Shown one piece after another: positions 8,839 through 17,355 of a DNA stretch of 59,834 nt. Below the pieces are notes generated by a model. It searched no databases. It was not told the origin of the DNA and saw nothing but the letters and a program-made list of their open reading frames with translations. Every line of letters starts with the position of its first letter. Position 1 is the first letter of the stretch. Source of the stretch: Palsa-744 sp036498265 (lineage in GTDB: Bacteria > Actinomycetota > Thermoleophilia > Solirubrobacterales > Solirubrobacteraceae); assembly GCA_036498265.1 (NCBI GenBank), contig DASYFT010000027.1, positions 1-59,834 on the forward strand, in the 5' to 3' direction. Both the position numbers and the translations under genes were made by a program.

Positions 8839-9798
8839 ATGCCCGTTCATGCCGATGGGGCGTGCCACGCTGGGCCGAACGGATCACCCGCACGCCGGCC
8901 CCCGCGCCGCTTCGTGCGCGCGGTCCTGCTTCTGGCGGTCACCGTCGCGGCGCTCGCGAGCGCGCAGAGCGCGTTCGCGCTGACGACCGTCTCCTCGACG
9001 TACGGCCCGGTCTACGAACACGTCCAGTACGGGCCGCGCCTGGTCCAGCAGATGAACATCTTCGAAGCTCCGGCCTCGTCTCCCGCCTCGCCGGTGGTCA
9101 TGCTGGTGCACGGCGGCGGGTGGCGCTTCCAGTACGCGCTCAGCCGCTTCGCGTCGGAGGCCAAGGCGCTGCAGGCGCAGGGCTTCACGGTCTTCGACAT
9201 CAACTACCAGCAGGACTCCGAACGACGTCCCGCGTTCCCGACCGAGCCGAACGACGTGATCCTGGCGACGCACTGGGCGATGGCGAACGCCGCCCAGTAC
9301 CACGCCAACGCCGGCAACGTGGTGCTCGTCGGCGGATCGGCGGGCGGTCAGCTCGTGGGCATCGCCGGCGAGCAGATGAACGCCGCCGCTCCCGGCACCG
9401 TCGACGGCGTGGTCAGCCTGAGCGGGCCGATGAACCTCGAGAGCATGGTCTCGATGGTCGAAGAAGGCGCTTACACCAACGAAGAATTCATCGAATCGCT
9501 CAACCTGGCGCTCGGCCGTGTCCCCGGCACGACGATCTTCGCGAGCAGCAGCGAAATGAGCTCCTATCCGGTGACCTGGTCGCCCGCCCTCCAGGTCTCC
9601 TCCCACGCTTGCCCGGCGTGGCTGCTGTTCAACAGCCAGGAAGAGGGCATACCGCTCTCACAGGCACAGGAAATGGCGAGCGCCGCCAGGAACGCGGGCT
9701 GCAACGTGAGCCTGCAGGTGGTGCCCGGCAGCAAACATGCTTTCGCCTACTTCGGCCTGGTGGCGAGCTCGATCTACAGCTTCATCCACAACCACTGA
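8839..9798 (+). CDS. exported alpha/beta hydrolase (esterase/lipase-like)
   Basis: 319 aa with a twin-Arg-containing N terminus and signal peptide (about 21-47, AFA before LTT). Catalytic features: HGGGW oxyanion motif (H91), GGSAGG nucleophile elbow (Ser167) and a C-terminal GSKHAF with the likely catalytic His (H300), as in the hormone-sensitive-lipase/carboxylesterase group. The ATG at 8839 follows a perfect AAGGAGG. 11 of 16 Glu codons are GAA. Substrate unknown; it could act on an ester in the envelope or medium. Confidence 0.85.
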   Translation: MPVHADGACHAGPNGSPARRPPRRFVRAVLLLAVTVAALASAQSAFALTTVSSTYGPVYEHVQYGPRLVQQMNIFEAPASSPASPVVMLVHGGGWRFQYALSRFASEAKALQAQGFTVFDINYQQDSERRPAFPTEPNDVILATHWAMANAAQYHANAGNVVLVGGSAGGQLVGIAGEQMNAAAPGTVDGVVSLSGPMNLESMVSMVEEGAYTNEEFIESLNLALGRVPGTTIFASSSEMSSYPVTWSPALQVSSHACPAWLLFNSQEEGIPLSQAQEMASAARNAGCNVSLQVVPGSKHAFAYFGLVASSIYSFIHNH

Positions 9799-9857
9799 GT
9801 CACGGCGGCGCGGCAGGCGCGTGGCGGCACGGCATCCGCCCGCCCCGAGCCGCTCCG

Positions 9858-10979
9858 CTAACCCCCCAGCGCCTCGCGGAGCGCCCCGGCCACCCGCGCG
9901 ACGCCGTCCTCACCGAGGCCCGGGAAGAACGGCAGTGCGAGCGAGCGGGCGGCCACCTGCTCGCATACGGGGAACTCGCCGTCGCGATGGCCGAAGCGCT
10001 CGCGGTAGAAGCTCATCAGGTGGATGGCCGGCAGGTAGGGCTTGCTCTGGATGCCACGGGCGGCCAGCGCGTGCACCACGCCGTCACGGTCGGCGCCCGC
10101 CGGCAGCTGCACGACGAAGACGAACCAGCCCCGCCGGTCGCCGCCGGCGTCGGCGCAGGGCAGCTGCAGCCCCTCGATGCCGGACAGCGCCTCGCGGTAG
10201 CGCTCGGCGACCCGGGCCCTCGCGGCGAGCATCTCCCCGAGCCGCTCGAGCTGCGCGATCCCCAGCGCGCAGGCGAGGTCCGAGAGGCGGTAGTTGAAGC
10301 CGAGCCGGTCGTGGTCGAGCCAGCCCATGTCGGGGGCGCGCCCCTGGTTGCGCTCGGAGTCGAGCCGGAGCTTGATGGCGCCGTCGCCGAGGGTGACCAT
10401 CCCCCCCTCCCCCGTGGTCAGCTGCTTGTTGGCGTAGAAGCCGAACACCGCCGGGTTCCCGCGCCCGCCGACGGGCGTGCCGTCGGCGTGGACGGCGCCG
10501 AGTGCCTCGCAGGCGTCCTCGACGATCGAGATCCCATGCCGGGCGGCGAGCCGCTCGAAGGCCGGCATGTCGGCGGGGTAGCCGAAGATGTGCACCGGCA
10601 AGAGCGCCCGGGTGCGCTCCCCGACGGCCGCGGCGGCGGCGGCGGGATCGAGGTTGTGCGTTACGGGGTCGACGTCGGCGAACACGGGTCGCGCGCCCTC
10701 GTACAGCGCGGCGTTCGCCGAGGCGACGAACGAGAACGGGCTCGTGACCACCTCGTCCCCGGGTCCGACGCCGGCGGCGCGAAGCGCCAGGTGAAGGCCG
10801 GCGGTGCCGCTGCTCACGGCGCACGCGTGCTCGGCCCCGACCCGCTCGGCGAAGCGGCGCTCGAACTCCGCCACGCGGGGGCCGAGCGAGAGCTGGCCGC
10901 TGCGCAGCACCTCGATGACCGCCCGCTCCTCCGCCTCGCCCAGCACCGGCCGGGCGAGCGGGATGACGGCGTCCGCCAC
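9858..10979 (-). CDS. DegT/DnrJ/EryC1/StrS aminotransferase
   Basis: PLP-dependent fold-type I enzyme of the sugar aminotransferase family, 373 aa. It shows SSGTAGLHLAL, SIVEDACEALGA (Asp for the PLP ring) and the lysine K185 in YANKQLTTGEGG. These enzymes usually aminate nucleotide-linked keto-sugars. Here the GTG start shares one base with the cimA stop (TAGTG), so it is the last gene of the leu operon. Whether it serves amino acid or cell-wall sugar metabolism cannot be told. Confidence 0.9.
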   Translation of the reverse strand: MADAVIPLARPVLGEAEERAVIEVLRSGQLSLGPRVAEFERRFAERVGAEHACAVSSGTAGLHLALRAAGVGPGDEVVTSPFSFVASANAALYEGARPVFADVDPVTHNLDPAAAAAAVGERTRALLPVHIFGYPADMPAFERLAARHGISIVEDACEALGAVHADGTPVGGRGNPAVFGFYANKQLTTGEGGMVTLGDGAIKLRLDSERNQGRAPDMGWLDHDRLGFNYRLSDLACALGIAQLERLGEMLAARARVAERYREALSGIEGLQLPCADAGGDRRGWFVFVVQLPAGADRDGVVHALAARGIQSKPYLPAIHLMSFYRERFGHRDGEFPVCEQVAARSLALPFFPGLGEDGVARVAGALREALGG

Positions 10980-12610
10980 TACACCCTGCCGGGAGAGCCG
11001 GCCGAGCTCGCGTCGCCGGCGCCGCCGCGCGGCCCCGCGCCGGCGGCGGGTCGCCTGCCCGGCTGCATGCCGTGCTCGAGCGAGTCCACGAGCGCATCCC
11101 AGGAGGCCGCGATCACGTTCTCAGACACGCCGATCGAGCCCCACACCTGGTGCCCGTCGGAGGCGTCGATGAGCACCCGCGTGACGGCTCCGGTTCCCTT
11201 GGCCTCGTCGAGGATGCGGACCTTGAAGTTGACGAGGCTGATGTCGCGCAGGTGGGGGTGGATCTCGCCGATGGCGTCGCGGAGCGCGTTGTCGAGCGCG
11301 TTGACCGGGCCGTTGCCCTCCGCCGTGCGCACGTAGCGCTCGCCGCCCACCCAGATCTTGATGGTGGCCTCCGTCTCCACCTTGCCGTCGGCGCGCTTCT
11401 CGACGAGGACCCGCCAGGACTCCAGGCGGAACAGCGGCTCGTACTCGCCGGCCTCCTTGCGCATCAAGAGCTCGAAGGACCCGTCGGCCGCCTCGAACTG
11501 GAAGCCCTGGTGCTCGAGCTCCTTGACGCGCTCGACGATCCGCTGGGCCAGCTCTGCGTCGGAGGAGATCCCGGCCTGCTGGGCCTTCTCGGCGATGGTG
11601 CCCCGCCCCGACAGCTCCGAGATGAGCACGTCGCTGTCGTTGCCGACCAGATCGGGATCGATGTGCTCGAAGGTCTGCGAGTCGGCGCGGACCCCGGCGG
11701 CGTGCAGCCCGGCCTTGTGCGCGAAGGCGTTCCTGCCGACGTAGGGCTGCGAGGGGTCGGGCGCGCGGTTGAGCAGCTCGTCCACGAAGTGCGCCGTCTC
11801 GGTCAGCAGCGCGAGCCGCTCCGGCGCGAGCACCTGGCAGCCCATCTTCAGCTGCAGGTCGGCGATGATCGTGATCAGGTTGGCGTTGCCGGTCCGCTCC
11901 CCTATCCCGTTGACGGTGCCCTGGACCTGGGTGGCGCCGGCTTCGACGGCGGCGAGCGTGTTGGCGACGGCGCAGCCGGAGTCGTCGTGGGTGTGGATCC
12001 CGATCGGCGTCTGCGGCAGCGCTTCGCGGACGACCGCGAAGGCGGTCCGGATCTGCGGCGGCAGCGACCCGCCGTTGGTGTCGCAGAGGACCACGCGCTC
12101 GGCTCCGGCCTCGGCGGCCGCGCGCAGGCAGTCGAGCGCGTAGCCCGGGTCGAGGGCGAAGCCGTCGAAGAAGTGCTCTGCGTCGAGCAGCACGCGCTTG
12201 CCGGCGCCGGCCAGGAAGGCGACGGACTCGGCGATCATCGCCAGGTTCTCCTCGCGCGATACGCGCACGACCTTCTCGACGTGCAGCACCGAGGCCTTGC
12301 CCACGAGCGTGCACACCGGCGCGAAGGACTCGGCGAGGACCCGCAGCCCCTCGTCGCGGTCGGCCGCCAGCTCCCGCCGGCGCGTCATGCCGAAGGCGAC
12401 CACCTCGGCGCTCTCGAGCTGCTCGCGGGCGAGCAGCGCGAACAGCTCCTGCTCCTTGGGGTTGGACGCCGGGAAGCCCGCCTCGATCATGTCCACGCCG
12501 AGCTCGTCCAGCGCGTGCACCACGCGCAGCTTCTCGTCGGCCGTGAGGCTGAGGCCGCCTCCCCCCATGCCGTCGCGCAGGGTGGCGTCGTATAGCTGTA
12601 TGTCGGCCAC
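10979..12610 (-). CDS. cimA: (R)-citramalate synthase
   Basis: Condenses acetyl-CoA with pyruvate to citramalate, giving 2-ketobutyrate for isoleucine without threonine. HMG-CoA-lyase-like barrel with LYDATLRDGMGG, the metal-binding GIHTHDDSG and GIGERTGNANL, followed by a C-terminal LeuA-type regulatory domain and a low-complexity tail. LRDGMGG rather than the LRDGEQSPG of LeuA, and the neighbours, favour CimA over isopropylmalate or homocitrate synthase. The GTG at 12610 is chosen because homology begins there (VADIQLYDATLRDG), 4 bp after the ilvE stop. 543 aa. Confidence 0.88.
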   Translation of the reverse strand: MADIQLYDATLRDGMGGGGLSLTADEKLRVVHALDELGVDMIEAGFPASNPKEQELFALLAREQLESAEVVAFGMTRRRELAADRDEGLRVLAESFAPVCTLVGKASVLHVEKVVRVSREENLAMIAESVAFLAGAGKRVLLDAEHFFDGFALDPGYALDCLRAAAEAGAERVVLCDTNGGSLPPQIRTAFAVVREALPQTPIGIHTHDDSGCAVANTLAAVEAGATQVQGTVNGIGERTGNANLITIIADLQLKMGCQVLAPERLALLTETAHFVDELLNRAPDPSQPYVGRNAFAHKAGLHAAGVRADSQTFEHIDPDLVGNDSDVLISELSGRGTIAEKAQQAGISSDAELAQRIVERVKELEHQGFQFEAADGSFELLMRKEAGEYEPLFRLESWRVLVEKRADGKVETEATIKIWVGGERYVRTAEGNGPVNALDNALRDAIGEIHPHLRDISLVNFKVRILDEAKGTGAVTRVLIDASDGHQVWGSIGVSENVIAASWDALVDSLEHGMQPGRRPAAGAGPRGGAGDASSAGSPGRV

Positions 12611-12614
12611 CGGC

Positions 12615-13592
12615 CTAGCCCGCGGCTGTGGTCTGTGGCGCCGAGCCCTCGCCGGAGGGCGTATCGAGCGGCGTCGCGGCGACAACGTCGAGCCACTCGC
12701 GGTAGCGCTCGCTGCGCCCGTGGATGGCGTCGTCGAACGCGGCCTGCAGGACGCGCGTGATCTCGCCCGGCCGGCCCGCGCCGATGACGTGGTCGTCGAT
12801 CTCCCTGACCGGCACGAGCTCGGCCGCCGTGCCCGACATGAAGACCTCGTCCGCCAGGTACATCTCGGCACGCGCGACGTCGCGCTCCACGACCGTGTAG
12901 CCGAGGTCGCGCGCGATCTGGATCAGCGACCGGCGCGTGATCCCGTCGAGGATCGAGTTGTGCTGCCCCGGCGTGGCGATCTCGCCGTCGCGCACGATGT
13001 AGATGTTCTCGCCGGTGCCCTCGCAGACGTGGCCGCCGTCGTCGAGCAGGATCGCCTCCTCGTAGCCGGCCTTCAGCGACTCGACCTTGGCGAGCACGCT
13101 GTTGAGGTACTGGCCGGAGGCCTTGGCGTGCGGGATCAGCGACTCGGGGCTGATGCGCCGCCAGGAGGAGACCTTGGCACGCACGCCGTTGCTCTTGCCC
13201 TCCTCGCCGAGGTAGGCGCCCCACTCCCAGCAGGCGATCGTCACGTCGATGGGGGCATCCAGGGGGTTGAGGCCCATCTGGCCGTAGCCGCGGTTGACGA
13301 TCGGCCGGATGTAGCACGAGCGAAGGCGGTTGCGGGCCACGAGCTCGAGCGTCGCCGCGCGCAGCTCCTCGGTGGAGTAGGGCACGGGCATGTAGTAGAG
13401 CTCCGCCGAGCGCCGCAGGCGGTCGATGTGGTCGGCGTTCCGGAACACCGCCGGCCCGATCTCGGTGTCGTAGCAGCGCATGCTGTCGAACACGCCGGTG
13501 CCGTAGTGGAGGCCGTGGGTCAGGACGTGGACCTTGGCGTCCTCCCAGGCGACGAAGTCTCCGTTCATCCAGATGAGGTCGGTTGGCTCCAC
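12615..13592 (-). CDS. ilvE: branched-chain amino acid aminotransferase
   Basis: Fold-type IV PLP aminotransferase, 325 aa, making Leu, Ile and Val from their keto acids with glutamate. The PLP lysine is in HAKASGQYLNS, and the class IV signature runs through EAILLDDGGHVCEGTGENIY. The GTG at 13592 lies downstream of an AGGAG that overlaps the leuB stop. Part of the leuC-leuD-leuB-ilvE-cimA operon. Confidence 0.95.
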   Translation of the reverse strand: MEPTDLIWMNGDFVAWEDAKVHVLTHGLHYGTGVFDSMRCYDTEIGPAVFRNADHIDRLRRSAELYYMPVPYSTEELRAATLELVARNRLRSCYIRPIVNRGYGQMGLNPLDAPIDVTIACWEWGAYLGEEGKSNGVRAKVSSWRRISPESLIPHAKASGQYLNSVLAKVESLKAGYEEAILLDDGGHVCEGTGENIYIVRDGEIATPGQHNSILDGITRRSLIQIARDLGYTVVERDVARAEMYLADEVFMSGTAAELVPVREIDDHVIGAGRPGEITRVLQAAFDDAIHGRSERYREWLDVVAATPLDTPSGEGSAPQTTAAG

Positions 13593-13605
13593 TGTGACTC
13601 TGCTC

Positions 13606-14667
13606 CTATCCGATGTTGTCGAGCACTGCCCGCGCAGCCTCTGCGGTGCCCGCCTCCCCGCCCAGGTCCACGGTCCGGAGGCCCCCGTCGAGGGCGCCCT
13701 GCACGGCCGATTCTACAGCCGCCGCCTCCGTTTCCAACCGCAGCCCGTGGCGCAGCAGCATCGCCGCCGACAGGAACATGGCAAGGGGATTGGCGATGCC
13801 CCGCCCCGCGATGTCGGGCGCGGAGCCGTGCACCGGCTCGAACACGCCCGGTGCCGGCCGACCGCCCGAGCCGGACTCGCCGGCGCCGTCGCCGAGCGAG
13901 GCGCTCGGCAGCATGCCGATCGACCCGGTCAGCATGGCGGCCTCGTCGGAGAGGATGTCGCCGAACATGTTCTCGGTGAGGATCACGTCGAAGTGGCGCG
14001 GCGAGGAGACGAGCTGCATGGCGGCGTTGTCGACGAGCACGTGCTCGAGCTCCACGTCGGGGAACTCGCGTGAGTGCAGGTCGGAGACGACCTGGCGCCA
14101 CAGGCGCGAGGTCTCCAGCACGTTGGCCTTGTCGACGCTCGAAACCCTCGAGCGGGCGGCCCGGAAAGCCGTGCGGGCTATGCGCTCGATCTCCTCGGTG
14201 GTGTAGGCGCAGAGGTCGCTGGCGGTGGTCTCCGTGCGTGTCTTCTCGCCGAAGTAGATGCCGCCGGTGAGCTCGCGGACGACCAGCATGTCGGTGCCCT
14301 CGATCCGCTCGCGCCGCAGCGGCGAGGCGTCGTAGAGCGCCGGCAGCGGCTTCACGGGCCGCAGGTTGGCGTAGAGGCCGAGCCCCTTTCGCAGCCCCAG
14401 GAGGCCCTGCTCGGGACGCGGCCGCGCCGGGTCGGTGGTGTCCCACCGCGGTCCGCCCACAGCCGCCAGCAGGACCGCGTCGGAGCGCCGGCAGGCGCCG
14501 AGCACCTCGTCCGTGAGGGCGGTGCCGTGCGCGTCGATCGACGCGCCCCCAAAGATGTGCTCCTCGAACTCGAAATCGCCCAGCCGGCTCAGCAGCTCGA
14601 CGGCCGGCGCCATGATCTCCGGCCCGATCCCGTCGCCGGGCAGCGTGACTATGCGGGCGCTGCTCAC
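13606..14667 (-). CDS. leuB: 3-isopropylmalate dehydrogenase
   Basis: NAD-dependent oxidative decarboxylation of 3-isopropylmalate, 353 aa. Motifs: LPGDGIGPEI, YANLRPVK, SVDKANVLETS and the metal site ENMFGDILSDEA. The GTG start at 14667 overlaps the leuD stop by 4 bp (GTGA), giving translational coupling. A Gly/Ser/Pro-rich insertion of about 15 residues (about 259-273) lies just before the GVFEPVHGSAPDIAG cofactor motif. Confidence 0.96.
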   Translation of the reverse strand: MSSARIVTLPGDGIGPEIMAPAVELLSRLGDFEFEEHIFGGASIDAHGTALTDEVLGACRRSDAVLLAAVGGPRWDTTDPARPRPEQGLLGLRKGLGLYANLRPVKPLPALYDASPLRRERIEGTDMLVVRELTGGIYFGEKTRTETTASDLCAYTTEEIERIARTAFRAARSRVSSVDKANVLETSRLWRQVVSDLHSREFPDVELEHVLVDNAAMQLVSSPRHFDVILTENMFGDILSDEAAMLTGSIGMLPSASLGDGAGESGSGGRPAPGVFEPVHGSAPDIAGRGIANPLAMFLSAAMLLRHGLRLETEAAAVESAVQGALDGGLRTVDLGGEAGTAEAARAVLDNIG

Positions 14668-15224
14668 AGCGCGGTGGTGACCGGTCCGCTGCGCTCCCGC
14701 TCGGCCTCGTAGGCGGCTATGTCTCCCTCGGAGGAGAGCGTCACGCCCACGTCGTCGAGCCCCTCGAGCAGCCTGCGGCGGATCTCGTGGTCGATCTCGA
14801 ACGGCACCTGGCGGCCGTCGAATCGGACCTCCTGGGCCGCGAGGTCGATCTCGCCGGTGCCGGCGTGTGCGAGCGCACGGCAGTCCTCGTCGGAGAGCGC
14901 CACCGGCAGGAGCCCGATCTTGGTGCAGTTGGAGTAGAAGATGTCGGCGAACGACGGCGCGACTATGGCCCGGAAGCCGTAGTCCTGGAGACCCCAGGGG
15001 GCGTGCTCGCGCGAGGAGCCGCAGCCGAAGTTCTCGCCAGCCACCAGGATCGGGTTGGGTGGCAGCTCCCAGCCCGGCTCCTTGGCCCAGTCGAAGAACA
15101 GGAACTCGCCGAAGCCGGAGCGCTCCACCCGCTTGAGGAACTGCTTGGGCATGATCTGGTCGGTGTCGACGTTGGAGCGGTCCAGATGGCTGACCGCTCC
15201 GGCGATCGTGCGGACTGGCTCCAT
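14664..15224 (-). CDS. leuD: 3-isopropylmalate dehydratase, small subunit
   Basis: Swivelling-domain subunit of isopropylmalate isomerase, 186 aa. It carries NVDTDQIMPKQFLKR, GENFGCGSSREHAPW and SFADIFYSNCTKIGLLP. The ATG at 15224 overlaps the stop of the upstream methyltransferase (ATGA), so the small subunit is not adjacent to leuC but separated by one coupled gene. Confidence 0.96.
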   Translation of the reverse strand: MEPVRTIAGAVSHLDRSNVDTDQIMPKQFLKRVERSGFGEFLFFDWAKEPGWELPPNPILVAGENFGCGSSREHAPWGLQDYGFRAIVAPSFADIFYSNCTKIGLLPVALSDEDCRALAHAGTGEIDLAAQEVRFDGRQVPFEIDHEIRRRLLEGLDDVGVTLSSEGDIAAYEAERERSGPVTTAL

Positions 15225-15961
15225 CAGCGGCCTTCCCCTGGCTTGACGGCGCCGAAGATCGCGGCCTCGGCCCATTTGAAGTACAGCTCGACGCTCGCGA
15301 AGCCGGCCTCGCGAAGCCAGCGCAGCTGGTCCTCGGCGGTGTCCGGCTGGTCGTCGCTGTCGTCGGCCAGCAGCTCGTGGCTGATCTCGTCGTGGTTGCG
15401 GGCGCCGCCGCTCTCGCGTTCGAGGGCGAGCGCGTTCGAGACCATCTCCTCGTCGAACAGACCGCGCAGGGGGCCGTCGATGGCGACGAAGTCCATGTTG
15501 ACGAACAGCGCGCCCGGCTCGAGCAGCTCGTTGACCTCCGCGAAGAGCTCGCGCTTTCGCTCCGGCGGCAGGTGGTGGATGGCGAGCCCCGAGATCGCGG
15601 CGTCGAAGCCGCCGTCCGGAAGCTCGGCGGCCCAGGTCGGTTGCCGCAGGTCGCCCCGGACGACCCGCCAGGCCGCCCCGCTGCGCCGGCCCCGCCGCTC
15701 GGCGTCACGCAGCATCGGCTCTGAGTAGTCGAGCAGCACCGCTTCGGCGCTCGGGACGACGCGGAGGATCAGCTCGGACATGGCCCCGCCACCGGAGCCG
15801 ATGTCGAGGAACCGCCGGATCGGGTGCGGATGGCGCTGGAAGGCCCGCTCGATCAGGGCTTCCTCCACCTCGAGCATCGGCAGCAGCCGCTGGCGGCGCC
15901 CCAGGAACTCGTCGACGAGCTCGGGCTGCTGCCAGGCCGTACCCGGGGCGGGGTGGCTCAC
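15224..15961 (-). CDS. class I SAM-dependent methyltransferase within the leu operon
   Basis: 245 aa. The SAM-binding motif I is FLDIGSGGGAMSELIL, followed by the acidic DYSEPML loop, GDLRQPTW, and SGLAIHHLPPERK, typical of small-molecule methyltransferases. The GTG start at 15961 overlaps the leuC stop and its TGA overlaps the leuD ATG, each by 4 bp, so it is translated with both isomerase subunits. This is not a normal leu operon member. Yeast Tmt1 methylates 3-isopropylmalate and trans-aconitate; a similar substrate here is a hypothesis from position only. It could instead act on an unrelated acid or a tRNA base. Confidence 0.85.
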   Translation of the reverse strand: MSHPAPGTAWQQPELVDEFLGRRQRLLPMLEVEEALIERAFQRHPHPIRRFLDIGSGGGAMSELILRVVPSAEAVLLDYSEPMLRDAERRGRRSGAAWRVVRGDLRQPTWAAELPDGGFDAAISGLAIHHLPPERKRELFAEVNELLEPGALFVNMDFVAIDGPLRGLFDEEMVSNALALERESGGARNHDEISHELLADDSDDQPDTAEDQLRWLREAGFASVELYFKWAEAAIFGAVKPGEGR

Positions 15962-17355
15962 GACCAGTCCCGGATGTCCACGAAATGACCCTCGACGGCG
16001 GCGGCAGCCGCCATCTCCGGCGAGACGAGGTGCGTCCGGCCGCCTCTCCCCTGGCGCCCCTCGAAGTTGCGGTTGGACGTGGACGCGCAGCGCTCGCCGG
16101 GCCGCAGGATGTCGGGGTTCATGCCCAGGCACATCGAGCATCCGGCCACGCGCCAGTCGAAGCCGGCGTCGCGGAAGATCCGGTCGAGGCCCTCCTCCTC
16201 GGCCTGCCTCCTGACCTGCTGGGAGCCGGGCACGACCATCGCGTCCACGGTCGGCGCGACCCTGTGACCGGCAACCACCGCTGCGGCCGCGCGCAGGTCG
16301 CCGATCCGCGAGTTGGTGCACGAGCCGATGAACACGCGGTCGACGGCGATCTCCTGGATCGGCGTGCCCGGCTGCAGATCCATGTAGTGGAGCGCCCGTT
16401 CGGCGGCCTCGCGGTCGGCGGGCGAGTCGAACTCCTCGGGCGCCGGCACGGCCTCGGTCACGGCCCGCACCATGCCGGGGTTGGTGCCCCAGCTGACCTG
16501 GGGCGAGATGGCGCCCGCGTCGATCGCGAGCTCGCGGTCGAAGTGGGCGCCATCATCGCTGGGCAGGGCCGCCCATCCCTCCAGCGCGCGCTCGAGCTCG
16601 GCGCCCTCCGGCGCGCCCGGGCGCCGGACGTCGGTGAACCAGGAGAAGGTGGTCTCGTCCGGGGCGACCATGCCGGCGCGGCCACCGCCCTCGATGGTCA
16701 TGTTGCAGACCGTCATGCGGCCCTCCATCGAGAGCCGCTCGATGGCCGGCCCGGCGTACTCGACGACGTGCCCGGTCATGCCCCCCACGCCGAGCTGCCC
16801 GAGCGTGCCGAGGATGAGGTCCTTGGCGGTGACGCCGAAGCCGAGCTCGCCCCCGTAGCTGATCCGCATGGAGCGCGGCTTGCCCTGGACCATGCACTGC
16901 GTGGCCAGCACGTGCTCGACCTCGCTGGTGCCGATGCCGAACGCCAGCGAGCCGAAGGCTCCGTGCGTGGAGGTGTGCGAGTCGCCGCAGACGATCGTCA
17001 TCCCGGGCTGGGTGACACCGAGCTCGGGGCCGATCACGTGGACGATCCCCTGGCGCTCTGACCCCAGCGAGTAGACGGGGACGGCGAACTCCGCGCAGTT
17101 GCGCTCGAGCGTTTCCACCTGCACGCGCGAGAGCTCGTCCTTGATCCGGGCCGCCACGGGCGTGCCATCGGTGGGCGTGTTGTGGTCCGCCGTCGCCAGC
17201 GTCCGGTCGGGCCGGCGGACGCCGCGCCCGGCCAGGCGCAGGCCGTCGAACGCCTGCGGGCTCGTGACCTCGTGAACGAGGTGGAGGTCGATGTAGAGAA
17301 GTCCGTCGGCGACCTCGTGGGCCTCCCAGATCTTGTCGAACAGCGTGCGGGCCAC
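15958..17355 (-). CDS. leuC: 3-isopropylmalate dehydratase, large subunit
   Basis: Aconitase-family [4Fe-4S] subunit of isopropylmalate isomerase, 465 aa. Cluster ligands are visible in VFIGSCTNSRIGDL and AGCSMCLGMNPD (CxxC). VCGDSHTSTHGAFGSLAFGI is the N-terminal substrate motif. It starts with ATG one base before the end of the regulator gene upstream, so both are on one transcript. The C terminus is directly coupled to the methyltransferase. Confidence 0.97.
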   Translation of the reverse strand: MARTLFDKIWEAHEVADGLLYIDLHLVHEVTSPQAFDGLRLAGRGVRRPDRTLATADHNTPTDGTPVAARIKDELSRVQVETLERNCAEFAVPVYSLGSERQGIVHVIGPELGVTQPGMTIVCGDSHTSTHGAFGSLAFGIGTSEVEHVLATQCMVQGKPRSMRISYGGELGFGVTAKDLILGTLGQLGVGGMTGHVVEYAGPAIERLSMEGRMTVCNMTIEGGGRAGMVAPDETTFSWFTDVRRPGAPEGAELERALEGWAALPSDDGAHFDRELAIDAGAISPQVSWGTNPGMVRAVTEAVPAPEEFDSPADREAAERALHYMDLQPGTPIQEIAVDRVFIGSCTNSRIGDLRAAAAVVAGHRVAPTVDAMVVPGSQQVRRQAEEEGLDRIFRDAGFDWRVAGCSMCLGMNPDILRPGERCASTSNRNFEGRQGRGGRTHLVSPEMAAAAAVEGHFVDIRDWS

